A DNA stretch of 64,000 nt from Gimesia algae (lineage in GTDB: Bacteria; Planctomycetota; Planctomycetia; Planctomycetales; Planctomycetaceae): assembly GCF_007746795.1 (NCBI RefSeq), contig NZ_CP036343.1, forward strand, positions 6,710,357-6,774,356, in the 5' to 3' direction. Within the stretch, counting starts at the first letter, position 1, and every line of letters starts with the position of its first letter. The translations under genes and the position numbers were made by a program. Below, piece by piece: positions 1-9,774 of the stretch. Below the pieces are notes generated by a model. The model searched no databases and was not told the origin of the DNA. It saw nothing but the letters and a program-made list of their open reading frames with translations.

Positions 1-90
1 TTGACCTGCATAAACGGCGTCTGCTCCGAATGCATACGCGTACTGCATGGCCTTACGGGTTCCCGCGGGTGAAAGAAGTTCCGGTTTCAT
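1..90 (-). CDS. trhP: U32-family peptidase / tRNA hydroxylation protein TrhP (YegQ-like), N-terminal fragment
   Basis: Thirty codons are visible, from an ATG at 90 reading leftward off the window edge. The N-terminus carries the LLSPAG motif (residues 5-10) followed by a GADAVYAG block (residues 22-29), which is how U32-family proteins such as E. coli YegQ/TrhP begin. The family has an [Fe-S]-linked TIM-barrel-like domain and TrhP takes part in prephenate-dependent hydroxylation of tRNA wobble uridine. Only the first strand-turn of the fold is present, so TrhP cannot be separated from other U32 members (for example the UbiU/UbiV type) on this evidence. Family call is firm; the exact orthology is an inference. 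Confidence 0.7.
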   Translation of the reverse strand, partial: MKPELLSPAGTRKAMQYAYAFGADAVYAGQ

Positions 91-161
91 TCTGATACCT
101 GTATTACTTTTCATCTTCAAAAACGTGGAATTGAAAGCACATCGCTCAAGGCAGGATAGTA

Positions 162-1091
162 TTAGTTCCGGGGAACTTTCCATAGGGCCTGGGCAAAATT
201 CCTGCCTAAATCCAGATAACCTTCTGAATTATAGTGCCAACGATCAGAATAACCATACTCATCCGTACTGGTAACAAGTGCAGCCCACTTGTCTTTCTCC
301 ACAAATGCCGCCTGAGCAGCCCGCACAATCTCACCATATTTCCAGACCTTTCCCTCCGGATTGTCACCCGAATCCGAAATGCGTCCGATCACCACAGGCA
401 GGTCATCTGCATAGAGCGTCGCGCGAATTAAGTCCATAAGACGCTTGAGGTTCGCTTCATAACTCTTTGCGATTTCTTCCGTATAAGCAGCATCACTTTC
501 CCCCTGCATCCAGACAATTCCCGCAGGAACCAGCGTATCCGCCTCTCCATCATGGTCGATATCAGTCGTCTGCAGTGCCCGTTTCATACCCGCCAGAAAA
601 TGATCATACTGATTGATCCCCTGCCCTTTTCCGGTCCCTTTTTCAAAATCAGGGTCCCAGCAGCCGAAGTTCCCGGCAGCATCAACGGCAATTGAGGTCC
701 CTCCCCGCGAAATCTTGATTAACGCAATGTTCGCTTCCGGGGCCAGTTCCTGCAATGTTTTCGCAAAAGACAACTCCACACCAAATCGGTTGGAATACGT
801 ATTCTCTTTCCCATCCGACTTGAACCCGGCTCCATGGCCTGGTTTTAACTCGGACCAGAGCCCTCGCCCGTCAACGGGTACGACATCGGGAGCAGGATTC
901 GCATGATAGATCATCACGCCCGGAACGGATTCCTTGAGATGATCGGGCAGGTCTTTCACATAGCCATACCCATCCATATTGGACTGACCACCCAGAAAGT
1001 AAACCTGATAGTTTTTGGCAAATGCAGAATCAGATTCTGCAAGCAGAGAAAATAAAACCAGCAGTATAACCAGACACAGAGAACGAATCAT
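162..1091 (-). CDS. Secreted sialate O-acetylesterase-like carbohydrate esterase (SASA/DUF303)
   Basis: Predicted 309-residue exported esterase that would remove acetyl groups from sugars. I chose the ATG at 1091 over an upstream ATG at 1157 because an AAAGGG Shine-Dalgarno precedes it and a clean signal peptide (residues 1 to about 25, ending AFA) then starts at residue 1. The SGNH-like nucleophile block GGQSNM lies at residues 34-39 (Ser37), and a DRWH motif near residue 283 supplies the Asp and His of the triad. Length suits a single-domain SASA protein. It reads in the same direction as the DUF1501/PSCyt1 pair, and such esterases often sit beside these families in planctomycetes, but a shared operon is not shown. 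Confidence 0.85.
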   Translation of the reverse strand: MIRSLCLVILLVLFSLLAESDSAFAKNYQVYFLGGQSNMDGYGYVKDLPDHLKESVPGVMIYHANPAPDVVPVDGRGLWSELKPGHGAGFKSDGKENTYSNRFGVELSFAKTLQELAPEANIALIKISRGGTSIAVDAAGNFGCWDPDFEKGTGKGQGINQYDHFLAGMKRALQTTDIDHDGEADTLVPAGIVWMQGESDAAYTEEIAKSYEANLKRLMDLIRATLYADDLPVVIGRISDSGDNPEGKVWKYGEIVRAAQAAFVEKDKWAALVTSTDEYGYSDRWHYNSEGYLDLGRNFAQALWKVPRN

Positions 1092-1199
1092 CGGGAACCC
1101 TTTCACTTTAATCGTCAGAGAAGACATCAGTGGCGAATCAAATTCGCAGGTCTGCATTATAGCGACGCAGCAGATCCCAGAAAATCGTAGCGGGGTAGA

Positions 1200-2648
1200 T
1201 CAGGCTATGATCTCGTCGATCGGCTGACCATAATCCATTTCCAGACGTTTATGCCCGGGCACTTCCAGACGTCGACTATTCAGTCCCAACTGCTGCATCA
1301 ACGTGGCGTGCACGTCGGTCACATAGTGTGGATTCTCTTCCGCATGGAAACCGAGTTCATCCGTTGTCCCATGCGCGACGCCCCCTTTAATCCCCCCGCC
1401 GGCCATCCAGATGGAAAACCCGTACGGATGATGATCGCGTCCATTACTACCCTGGGAACCGGGGGTCCGACCGAATTCGGTCGCGAAGACAACAATCGTA
1501 TCTTTCAACAGCCCGCGACGTTTTAAATCCTTCAACAATCCTGCAGCAGGCTGGTCAACCTGTTTTGCCAGTTTGGAGTGGCCCGACTTCAGATTCGAAT
1601 GCGAATCCCAGGCACCGGCTGCACCAGCGCCGTGCATGATCTGGATAAAGCGTACGCCCTTCTCAACAAACCGTCGGGCTGCCAGCAATTGCATCCCGAA
1701 TGCCTTGGTTTCGGGTTGATGCAATCCATAAAGTTCCTGGGTCTCTTTGGTTTCCTGATCGAAGTGAATGACTTCTGGAACTGCTTTCTGCATTCGAAAC
1801 GCCAGCTCATATGATTTAATGCGGGCCTGGAGGGTACTGTCGTTGGGAAACTTCTCAGCACTCAGTTGATTGAGTTGATTGATCAAGGAAAACTCAATCT
1901 TCTGTTCAGCACTTGAGAGATCCAATTCCGGTTTTGCATAGGGCAGTGGATTTTTGGGATCGACTTTGAGGGGAACGGAATCATAAGCCGGTCCGAGATA
2001 ATGACCGTCTCTGACATCAAAATACCGGGGCCCCATGTTAATGAACTGAGGCAGATTCTGATTGAGTGAGCCAAGCCCGTAGTTCACCCAGGCGCCGATC
2101 GTCGGCACTCGTTCATCCAACATGTGTCGACCGGAATGAAACTGAACCTGTGCGCCATGATTGTCATCGGTCGTCCACATAGATCGCACAATCGACAGAT
2201 CATCCACACATCCCCCCAGATGAGGGAACCAGTCACTGACCTCGATCCCGCTTTCGCCATACTTTTTATAACCGACCTGCAGCGGATACACTTTATTTCT
2301 TTGTTGCCCGTTGGCATCGTTAACGACAACCACGCGTACCCGCTTCAGCTTTTCAGATTGCTGCACTGATTTCCAGGGAGTTTCGCTGATCGATTTCCCC
2401 GAGTACTTGTTGAGCATCGGCTTGGGGTCAAAACTCTCCATATGGCTCACTCCGCCTCGCATGAACAGCCAGATCACACTTTTGGCTTTAGGAGTGAAAT
2501 GCGGTTGCCCATCCGGAGCCTGGTGCCCACCGGCAGCGCGGGCTTCATCCTGCAGAAGAGAGGCCAGCGAAATACCCGCCAGTCCGGAACTGAGGTTCGT
2601 CAAAAAGTTTCGACGGGGCAATGAAGTTTGTTGATTATGATTTGACAT
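1200..2648 (-). CDS. DUF1501 family Tat-exported protein (sulfatase-like fold)
   Basis: A 482-residue DUF1501 protein. A twin-arginine signal (PRRNFL, residues 11-16) and a hydrophobic stretch with an ALA-type end show export in folded form. The conserved body includes the [16 protein letters not shown] block near residue 62 and [13 protein letters not shown] near the end, both diagnostic of the family, whose fold belongs to the alkaline phosphatase/sulfatase superfamily. The exact reaction is not established for the family. Its stop-to-start spacing from the upstream PSCyt1 gene is about 9 bases, so the two are almost certainly co-transcribed, the standard arrangement in planctomycetes, and likely act together in the periplasm on polysaccharide-derived substrates. 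Confidence 0.93.
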   Translation of the reverse strand: MSNHNQQTSLPRRNFLTNLSSGLAGISLASLLQDEARAAGGHQAPDGQPHFTPKAKSVIWLFMRGGVSHMESFDPKPMLNKYSGKSISETPWKSVQQSEKLKRVRVVVVNDANGQQRNKVYPLQVGYKKYGESGIEVSDWFPHLGGCVDDLSIVRSMWTTDDNHGAQVQFHSGRHMLDERVPTIGAWVNYGLGSLNQNLPQFINMGPRYFDVRDGHYLGPAYDSVPLKVDPKNPLPYAKPELDLSSAEQKIEFSLINQLNQLSAEKFPNDSTLQARIKSYELAFRMQKAVPEVIHFDQETKETQELYGLHQPETKAFGMQLLAARRFVEKGVRFIQIMHGAGAAGAWDSHSNLKSGHSKLAKQVDQPAAGLLKDLKRRGLLKDTIVVFATEFGRTPGSQGSNGRDHHPYGFSIWMAGGGIKGGVAHGTTDELGFHAEENPHYVTDVHATLMQQLGLNSRRLEVPGHKRLEMDYGQPIDEIIA

Positions 2649-2657
2649 GACACACCT

Positions 2658-5600
2658 TCAGCGGATCGTGATGAAATCGTTATGATTAAGTAAGGCGTGC
2701 ACCAGATTCTCACGTGATCGCCAGATTGGATTCTGATGTTTCGCTGCTTTTAAAGTGGCCTGCGTCTCGGATAACGCCTGACTACAGATTTCAAATTCCC
2801 GGGGCGTTGGTTCCTCACACAGAATTCGTGCATAGGCCAGTCTGATAAATTCCTGATCACTCAGCGAAGGCTGCTGCTCGCGAATGTTTTGAACCATTTT
2901 CCGTGCCATCTGTAGAGAGACTTTGCTGTTCGCCAGTGTGAGCGCCTGCTGAGGAACCACACTTTCATTGCGACGATAACAGGCAAAGATATCAGCCGCA
3001 TCAAACATGCCGATAAACTTCTCCTGCGAATCACGGGAGTACGTGAAATACAGGCTGCGGCGTCTACTATCCTTATTCTTGTCAGGATCAATCGTCGGGC
3101 CTCCCAAAGTCAGATCCAGTTCACCCGCCAGATGCAGCAGGCTGTCGCGAATGACTTCTGATTCCATCCGCACGGTATTCCGTTTCCAGTAGTACCGGTT
3201 CGTTTCATCTTTCGTCAGGTTCTCTGGATTGCTATTCAGGGTGGAACTACTGAGCTGATAGGCTTGCGAAGTTACCATCAGCGTATGCAGATGTTTCATG
3301 CTCCATTCATGTTCCATAAACTCGACCGCCAGCCAGTCCAGCAGATCCTGATGTACGGGGCGCTTCGCTCTCAATCCGAAATCTGTCACATCTTCGACCA
3401 GCGGTTCGCCAAAATGACGCAGCCAGATATGATTCACAGCCACTCGTGCCGTCAATGGATTTTTTTGATGTGTAATCCAGCGTGCCAGTGCCGAACGACG
3501 GCCGGTACTGGTTTCAGGATAGGGTTGATAACGGGAATCATTTTTTTCAGCTGGACCTTCTAAGGCTTTTCGTGAGGCGCGAATCCGCGTGTATTTTTCA
3601 CCGGGTTTACTGACCGACTCTTTTGCTGTCTTGACTGCTTTTTCCGCTGCGGCGATTTCTTTCGTGAGTTTCTGCTTCGCATCTCCGCTGGCTGTTTCTG
3701 CTTTCTCTCGGGCCTGCGCCAGATTCTCTTCTGCCACTGCCAGTTCATATTTTCGAGCTGCCAGTGCAGCAGCATGCGTCAATGCGGTCAGTTCATTTTC
3801 GGAAACACCATTCAGGCGAGCTTTCTCAACGGTGTAAGCAGTCTGTAATGTCTCCGGGTACAGACTTGCGACTTTCAACGTCGCCTGAGCCCGTGCCACC
3901 TTTGCCTGCGCGAGTGCCAGTGACATTTTCACAGGCTGCTTGCCTTCAATCATCGTTTCAGCGGATGCCAGAGTTTGAACATTGATCTGTTCGAATTCCG
4001 CTGCTGCGTCAAACGCCAACAGTTCCAGCTTACCGGTTTCGCGTGGGAGAGGCAGACGATAGGAAAGGGCATGCGCGCCATTGATGGCGATATTTACCAG
4101 TTGATCGCGAACTTTCAGTTCCAGTTCATAGGGTTGATTCAGTTTGACTTCGCAGGCGTGTCGCCCCTCGGCGGGATAAATGGATTTGCCATTCTCTTTA
4201 TAAGAGACCTGCAGTTTTGAGCCCGGCTGTACCGCACTCAGGTAGATCATCTTTTCCCGATCGCCGGTCACGTCAAACGCCAGACCGACAGAACGCCATT
4301 TATCACCACCCGTGGTCTTGAATTTGAAGCGGGCTTTGAAATCATGCGGATGGTTCTGTTTCGAACGTAAATACGCGCGACCATAACCCGTTTTTGTCTG
4401 AATCAGCTTACCATCCAGGTACGTCCATTCACCAGGGCCCAGCGCCCAGAACTCAGGATTCTCTTTTTGAAAATCATCTTCCAGAAATGTCACTGCCTGG
4501 TCAGATACGTTTGCAGCGACTTTAGTCTGTGCAGTCTGCTCCAGCTGAGCCAGTTGTGTCGTCGCCTGGTCAGACGCATTCTGCGCGGCCACCATTTTTT
4601 CTTTTGCGGCCTTCAGTTGATCCTGTAGAACAAACTCCTGTAAGGCAGGATAATGTGCTTTCGCCGGTAGAGTGACTGATGAAACCTTAAATTCATCGAA
4701 AGTGAAGATCTCCGGAGTCGCCGGTTGCATCTCCTGGCTTTTATCCGGATTTTTCTCATCGCCCCGGATGTGCAGATAAGTTTTGGTGTCTGCGTGGGCA
4801 TCAAAGATCCGCGGTAACCCATTCTGTTCCAGATCGATTTGACCCGGCAGTGGATCCAGACGGACCTGATATGGTTCGAAGATTGCCCGCATAGAATAAT
4901 AATCAACGTGGGTCAGTGGATCGTATTTATGATCGTGGCACTTGGCACAATTCATGGTCAGTCCCAGAAACGCTTTAGAAGTATGTTCCAGAGTGCTGTC
5001 CAGCCAGGTCGTGCGGTTAAACAGATAGTAATGCCGCGCCAGAAAACCGGTAGCACGCAGTGCCTCGTGGTCGGTTGGTTTCAGCTCATCCGCGGCAAGC
5101 ATATCCTGAACCATTTCTCCATAACTGCTGTCACGGTTCAAGGATTCAATAATCCAGTCGCGCCAATGCCAGATGTGCTTCTGACTGTTGCGTAATTGTT
5201 TGCCTAGACCGTACCAGTCGGTGTAGCGCCAGATATCCATCCAATGGCGTCCCCAGCGCTCGCCATATTGTGGGCTCGCCAGTAATTTTTGTACGACTTT
5301 CCCGTAAGCATCGTCATCGGTATCGTTCGCAAACTTCTCGATCTCCTCTTGTGACGGAGGCAGGCCGATCAGATCCAGATAGACACGACGGATTAAAACA
5401 CGACGCGATGCAGGTGCAACAGCCACCAGTCCCTGCTGCCGACGTTTTACTTCCAGAAAAGCGTCGATCGGATTTTTCAAACCGACATTGGGGACCTTTG
5501 CCTTCACAGGTGTCTGAAAAGCCCAGTGATCTTTGGGACTTCCCGGAATTTCTTCTTTGGGTGTGACGGCTCCCTGTTCGATCCAGGTTCTGATGAGAGC

Positions 5601-5945
5601 AATATCATGATCAGAAAGTCGCGACCCATCCTCAGGAGGCGGCATCTGCTCATCTTCTTTAGCCATAATGCGTTCCAGCAGCATGCTCTTGTCCGGCTTC
5701 CCCGGATGAATGACAGCTCCCGAGTAACTTCCTTTGAGCATCAGCTCCCGTGTCTCCAGACGTAACTCAGCCTCTTCTTTCAGAGCGCTGTGACAGGCAA
5801 AGCACTTCTCTGCAAAGAGGGGCTTGATCTCTTTCAGGTAATCTACTTTTTCAGCAGACTGGGCTGTTCGGGCAGATCCTGTCAGCAGAAACAGCAGCAT
5901 GAGGAAAGAAGCGGAATGAATTCGTCGAGGATTTCGTATGCTCAT
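2658..5945 (-). CDS. PSCyt1/DUF1549/DUF1553 planctomycete cytochrome protein
   Basis: A 1095-residue secreted protein. Residues 1-31 form a signal peptide. A c-type haem site CFACH is at residues 48-52 with a downstream Met in an MPPPEDG segment (about 101), typical of the planctomycete PSCyt1 domain. DUF1549 follows (about 150-340), then a second CxxCH motif (CAKCHDHKYDP, about 345). A central LamG-like/coiled-coil section rich in Ala, Lys and Glu separates this from the C-terminal DUF1553 domain (about 830-1090). Function is not known experimentally; the pairing with a DUF1501 gene immediately downstream suggests an oxidative step in complex carbohydrate use. First gene of the pair, so its promoter should lie in the AT-rich region above 5946. 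Confidence 0.93.
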   Translation of the reverse strand: MSIRNPRRIHSASFLMLLFLLTGSARTAQSAEKVDYLKEIKPLFAEKCFACHSALKEEAELRLETRELMLKGSYSGAVIHPGKPDKSMLLERIMAKEDEQMPPPEDGSRLSDHDIALIRTWIEQGAVTPKEEIPGSPKDHWAFQTPVKAKVPNVGLKNPIDAFLEVKRRQQGLVAVAPASRRVLIRRVYLDLIGLPPSQEEIEKFANDTDDDAYGKVVQKLLASPQYGERWGRHWMDIWRYTDWYGLGKQLRNSQKHIWHWRDWIIESLNRDSSYGEMVQDMLAADELKPTDHEALRATGFLARHYYLFNRTTWLDSTLEHTSKAFLGLTMNCAKCHDHKYDPLTHVDYYSMRAIFEPYQVRLDPLPGQIDLEQNGLPRIFDAHADTKTYLHIRGDEKNPDKSQEMQPATPEIFTFDEFKVSSVTLPAKAHYPALQEFVLQDQLKAAKEKMVAAQNASDQATTQLAQLEQTAQTKVAANVSDQAVTFLEDDFQKENPEFWALGPGEWTYLDGKLIQTKTGYGRAYLRSKQNHPHDFKARFKFKTTGGDKWRSVGLAFDVTGDREKMIYLSAVQPGSKLQVSYKENGKSIYPAEGRHACEVKLNQPYELELKVRDQLVNIAINGAHALSYRLPLPRETGKLELLAFDAAAEFEQINVQTLASAETMIEGKQPVKMSLALAQAKVARAQATLKVASLYPETLQTAYTVEKARLNGVSENELTALTHAAALAARKYELAVAEENLAQAREKAETASGDAKQKLTKEIAAAEKAVKTAKESVSKPGEKYTRIRASRKALEGPAEKNDSRYQPYPETSTGRRSALARWITHQKNPLTARVAVNHIWLRHFGEPLVEDVTDFGLRAKRPVHQDLLDWLAVEFMEHEWSMKHLHTLMVTSQAYQLSSSTLNSNPENLTKDETNRYYWKRNTVRMESEVIRDSLLHLAGELDLTLGGPTIDPDKNKDSRRRSLYFTYSRDSQEKFIGMFDAADIFACYRRNESVVPQQALTLANSKVSLQMARKMVQNIREQQPSLSDQEFIRLAYARILCEEPTPREFEICSQALSETQATLKAAKHQNPIWRSRENLVHALLNHNDFITIR

Positions 5946-6406
5946 ACATTAATATGTACCAAGGAACTCAAACCGTGATAAGAGCTTACTTTTGATTTTT
6001 ATATATTATATATATTTTTCTTTGTATATTTTATACAAAGTAGGTCAGGTTTCACGCATAATCAGCACAATACGAACAGTGGGACCAGCTTGACTGGAAA
6101 GCGATGAGTATCATCAGCCTCTGTTTCAGGCAATGCAACTTACCGCTTCTGATATTGATCAGCCTTGAAGTCCGAACATTTCGCGTCTACTATTGCTTCA
6201 CGGAAAACAGTAAGTTGAAACGTGGTAAACTCAATTCACTCCCGTATTTCTGAAGCAGGAAGTGGTTCACTCATTTCCAGGAAAATCAGAAAGTCGACTC
6301 CGGTTTTATGATCCGAACCCGGAATCGAAACGTTTACTGCTTCAAGACATAACACCGTTTCACATCCGCGTCATTCAACCAGCGATTACAGATAAGGGAT
6401 TTGACA
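5946..6406. other. AT-rich divergent intergenic region
   Basis: About 460 bases between the divergent PSCyt1 gene and the membrane protein gene. Bases 5990-6040 are very AT-rich and hold a short hairpin (CTTTGTAT at 6020-6027 pairing with ATACAAAG at 6033-6040). An 8-base inverted pair CAACTTAC / GTAAGTTG lies about 70 bases apart near 6135 and 6210. No convincing gene is visible; promoters for both neighbours are expected here. Confidence 0.5.
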
Positions 6407-7144
6407 ATGACTGATGATGCTAATTTGAGTAATGAACCAGGAACTCACAATGAGTTTTCTCAGGATAGTATCTACCTGATTTCCTATCCCAAAATTGTGT
6501 TTCTGTACCCTACACTGCTGGTTTCCATAGCCGCTGCGATTTACATGACCTTCGCTGGAGAGTCGGCCCACATTGGTGGCCCCAGCGAGCATATGGCGGA
6601 AGTCATGGCGTTGATCTTTCTCGGGGTCTTTGGTTTAAACCTGACGGTCCTGGCATTCGATTTTCCGCGTACGACATCCCTGACACTGTTCTTCCTGGGG
6701 GCTGCCTTATTTATGGGGGCCTGGATGATCCTGCGATTTAATCCGGGGATTATTCCTCCCCTGACCAACATGCTGAAAGGTTTACGCCCTTGGGCAAACT
6801 CTCAGATGTACTGGCTGTTTTCCAGCATTCTGGGGCTCATCTTTATCTGTGTGGCCATTTATGTCCGCTTTGATTACTGGGAAGTCAAAGGCAACGAACT
6901 CCTGCATCACCATGGATTTCTGAGCGATCTGGAACGATTTTCTGCACCAAACCTGAAGATCGATAAAGAAATCAGCGATATCTTTGAGTATATCCTGCTG
7001 CGTTCCGGGCGACTGGTGCTGCACCCGCGCAATGAACCCCGGGCGATCGTATTGGATAATGTGCCATTTATTTCCAAGAAGGAAAAACAGATTACCCGCA
7101 TGCTGGGTGCCCTGCAGGTCCAGGTTCGGACCGACAAAAACTAA
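6407..7144 (+). CDS. Four-helix membrane protein of unknown function
   Basis: A 245-residue protein that I do not recognise. The ATG at 6407 is preferred to a TTG at 6401 because an AAGGGA Shine-Dalgarno is at proper distance from it. Four hydrophobic segments are visible (around residues 30-50, 65-85, 92-110 and 135-155), followed by a soluble C-terminal part of about 90 residues that starts with WEVKGNELLHHHG, reminiscent of a PH-like membrane-associated domain (inference). It is followed by smpB about 135 bases downstream in the same direction. Confidence 0.75.
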   Translation: MTDDANLSNEPGTHNEFSQDSIYLISYPKIVFLYPTLLVSIAAAIYMTFAGESAHIGGPSEHMAEVMALIFLGVFGLNLTVLAFDFPRTTSLTLFFLGAALFMGAWMILRFNPGIIPPLTNMLKGLRPWANSQMYWLFSSILGLIFICVAIYVRFDYWEVKGNELLHHHGFLSDLERFSAPNLKIDKEISDIFEYILLRSGRLVLHPRNEPRAIVLDNVPFISKKEKQITRMLGALQVQVRTDKN

Positions 7145-7280
7145 TACTGATCACGCTGAACCACTTTCAAGGGACGCGTGTCGATCAGGAACGGGTTCAC
7201 CCGCTTCAAAGTAAGATTTAACATCAAGTAGTATTCTGTCGCTGAACCAGGCTGGTTTGCGGCAGTCGGAGATGCTGGCA

Positions 7281-7775
7281 ATGGGTAAAAAAGGAAAAAA
7301 GAAAGCTTCGAAAGAAGACCCGAATTCACGTACGATTTGCCAGAACCGTAAAGCCCGGCACAATTACGAAATTCTGGAGACACTGGACTGCGGAATTGTG
7401 CTGGCCGGCAGTGAAGTCAAAAGCATTCGCGCCAATAAGGTTTCGATCGAGGAAGGTTTTGCGCGGATGCAGAATGACGAGGTCTGGCTGTTCAATGTTG
7501 ATATCGCCCTGTATCCACAGGCCAATACCATGAACCACCAGACCCGCAGGCCACGGAAACTGCTGATGAAAAAAGCTGAGATCCGCAAATTCGCCGAACG
7601 ATCTGAAAACTCCAGCCTGACATTAGTCCCGCTCACCATGTACTTCACTCGAGGACTGGTGAAAGTCAAACTGGGAATCGCCAAAGGCCGCAAACTGCAC
7701 GATAAACGCGAAAAGCTCAAGAAAGACTCCGCCCGCATGGATATCCAGCGGGCAATGCGAGCCAGAAATAATTAA
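7281..7775 (+). CDS. smpB: SsrA-binding protein SmpB
   Basis: A 164-residue SmpB, the tmRNA partner that brings SsrA RNA to stalled ribosomes. The core is complete: CQNRKARHNYEI, the GIVLAGSEVKSIR segment, the LYFTRGLVKVKLGIAKG-type block, and the basic C-terminal tail (KLHDKREKLKKD...) that enters the mRNA channel. The lysine-rich N-terminal extension (MGKKGKKK) is short. The ATG at 7281 begins the family-like sequence; the open frame runs back to 7257 but those codons do not resemble SmpB. A terminator-like hairpin follows the stop. Confidence 0.97.
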   Translation: MGKKGKKKASKEDPNSRTICQNRKARHNYEILETLDCGIVLAGSEVKSIRANKVSIEEGFARMQNDEVWLFNVDIALYPQANTMNHQTRRPRKLLMKKAEIRKFAERSENSSLTLVPLTMYFTRGLVKVKLGIAKGRKLHDKREKLKKDSARMDIQRAMRARNN

Positions 7776-7803
7776 GGCCCCGGAGATTTCTCCTCGGGGC
7801 TTT
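7774..7803 (+). terminator. Rho-independent terminator after smpB
   Basis: A GC-rich stem formed by AGGCCCCGGAG and CTCCTCGGGGCT around a short ATTT loop, followed by TTTG. It lies directly after the smpB stop codon and also faces the end of the convergent gene at 7833. Confidence 0.7.
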
Positions 7804-7832
7804 GAATGATCTACCAGATTTTCTTCTCTGGA

Positions 7833-8975
7833 TTAATCCTTTGCTTTATTCGGATCGATATACAGTTTGAGATGAACTGTCTGACCCTTTTTAGCAGTAG
7901 CACCTGGTACGGGGACCTGCTGATAAACGTGATGGATCAGTCTGGGCTCATCCGCAGGATCACCGGGCCACACTTTAGTCTGGAAACCCATCTTTTGCAG
8001 CAAGGCTTCGGCGGATTGAAAATCGTGTCCGACCATGTTGGGAACTTTGAAAGTCGCTTGCTGGACAGGAACCTGTTGAACTGGACGTTGTATAGGTTGC
8101 TGCACCGGGCGTTCCACTTTTTTCTCCTCCGGTACTGCGGCCACTTTTCCTTCCAGTCGATACCCAGCCAGTTTAGGAGTAAATGGGTCGGTTCCCCAGA
8201 TTCTGTCGATGATCCGATTTTTATTGGCAACCACATCACTGAAAATATAAACGGTTGACTGCTTTCCGCTGGGATGAATCAACTGTACGGCTGCGGGTAA
8301 ATAGGTCTTCGGATCCAGCTTGATTTTTGCTTCACGGTAATTGGCAGCATCGGCCTTACGACGTGGTTTAGCGGCAATGATGATCTGCTCGGGCGTATTG
8401 ACCAGCAGCTTCAAAAAGTAACGCTCTTTGGCAACTTTCGCTGGCATACCAAACAGAAAAGGGAGTGGACCTTCCATGATATTGACGCCACGTCGCTCCA
8501 GAGGAATGGGATAGACTTCATATTTTTTTTCGTTTTCATCAATGGAAAAAATCCGTTTGCCGTCACAGATCCAGCGTTCATCCTGACCTGGTTTCAGCGC
8601 ATAAAAACCACCTTTATCATTGGGTTTATCGCTTTTCGCACCCTCTGGAATTTTCATTCCAGAGATATCGATACGCCCTTTATCAGGCTGCTCGTAATAG
8701 AATTTACCTTCCGATTTTTTTTCGACCTGGAATACATCGTCATACTCGCGGCGAAGATGGTTGCCTTCCAGCTTTTGAATTTTGGCTGATTCATTTTCCC
8801 AGTTTTTCAGGATCTGTTCCAGCGCAGCTGGTAATTGTTGCTCGACCTGGGGTACCTGATTGGCAGCGGGTTGTTGTCCCTGCGCTTGAGAAAGCTGATT
8901 GCACAGCAGCAGGCCCGCTGCAGTACAACAGGTGAAAACGAGTGCGCTTTGAAGTAAGACAGGTTTTAATTTCAT
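7833..8975 (-). CDS. TIGR03009-type secreted protein with C-terminal PASTA domain
   Basis: A 380-residue exported protein. A signal peptide covers about residues 1-32. The central part (about 50-270: KLEGNHLRREYDDVF, GKFYYEQPDKGRIDI, ERRGVNIMEGPLPFLFG) matches the planctomycete TIGR03009 family, which resembles the LolA-like lipoprotein-carrier fold. A Gln/Pro/Val-rich linker follows, then a PASTA domain (about 312-378: VPNMVGHDFQSAEALLQ ... VPVPGATAKKGQTVHL), usually a peptidoglycan- or ligand-sensing module. The fusion suggests a periplasmic carrier or sensor close to the cell wall. No catalytic motif is visible. Confidence 0.85.
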   Translation of the reverse strand: MKLKPVLLQSALVFTCCTAAGLLLCNQLSQAQGQQPAANQVPQVEQQLPAALEQILKNWENESAKIQKLEGNHLRREYDDVFQVEKKSEGKFYYEQPDKGRIDISGMKIPEGAKSDKPNDKGGFYALKPGQDERWICDGKRIFSIDENEKKYEVYPIPLERRGVNIMEGPLPFLFGMPAKVAKERYFLKLLVNTPEQIIIAAKPRRKADAANYREAKIKLDPKTYLPAAVQLIHPSGKQSTVYIFSDVVANKNRIIDRIWGTDPFTPKLAGYRLEGKVAAVPEEKKVERPVQQPIQRPVQQVPVQQATFKVPNMVGHDFQSAEALLQKMGFQTKVWPGDPADEPRLIHHVYQQVPVPGATAKKGQTVHLKLYIDPNKAKD

Positions 8976-9205
8976 TGTTTATCCAAATCCTTCCCTGAAT
9001 TGCAGGTCTGGCAGTTCTCTGTGCCAGTGAGACTGGCGTTGGCCCGATATGATAATGCAATCCGTGCTATTGAAGAAGACAGGTTCATCGAGTGAGGTGG
9101 GGAGTGAATTTCAGCTAGATTGATTGGAGATATGGTGTTCGGTCAAAAGCGACCAGATTTTAGCAGGTTCCGTAAATCGTGACTATCCAAATTTCGTGAT
9201 CTTGT

Positions 9206-9727
9206 TTACCAGGGTGATTCCATTAATTGAACAATCTGGTTCGCCAGACTGTCGGTCGCGGTATGGGTGGCGGTCGCCAGAGATTGCCCGACTTCGGGTG
9301 CAAACGCAGCCTGTGAAACCAGTTGCACCACATCCGCAGAGATTGGCACTTCCTGTTGTGACAGAATCCTCCCCGTCCGCATATCTTCCCAGGTCACCTC
9401 AACCACAAACCTCAGATTCAGGTTTCGCGGGTCGTTATTTTGTGTCGTTGCTAAAACACTTTTATCAATTTGTTTAATCGTTCCGGTTAAACGTGTATCA
9501 GCTGCCTCCCCTTTGGCCAGATGAAAGGGAGTGCGAGACTGAATTTTTTGCTGGACCGCTTCAGTCAGCTGATATTCAAAACCGCGTCGAAAAGTCTTGT
9601 TTTCAAAGATGGGTACATAAACGGTCTGCACATCTGTCTGATAGGAATTACCCACGGTGTAACCGCAGCCTGCCATATCAAAAGACAACAGAATCAGTAA
9701 TAACATTTTAACCAGGAAACGTTCCAT
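9206..9727 (-). CDS. lptE: LptE-family LPS-assembly lipoprotein
   Basis: A 173-residue lipoprotein counted from the ATG at 9727; a TTG at 9739 would add four residues and neither start has a strong Shine-Dalgarno. The signal peptide ends in a lipobox with Cys21 followed by GYTVG, and the sequence VYVPIFENKTFRRGFEYQLTEAV fits the LptE family, the outer-membrane plug that works with LptD in lipopolysaccharide insertion. It is the last gene of a leftward operon recO, BamD-like, lptE with about 48 bases after the BamD-like stop. The presence of lptE and BamD-like genes agrees with a diderm planctomycete envelope. Confidence 0.85.
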   Translation of the reverse strand: MERFLVKMLLLILLSFDMAGCGYTVGNSYQTDVQTVYVPIFENKTFRRGFEYQLTEAVQQKIQSRTPFHLAKGEAADTRLTGTIKQIDKSVLATTQNNDPRNLNLRFVVEVTWEDMRTGRILSQQEVPISADVVQLVSQAAFAPEVGQSLATATHTATDSLANQIVQLMESPW

Positions 9728-9774
9728 AAATTTATTCAACAGATCACTGAGAATCTGACCTGCAGGGACAGCTC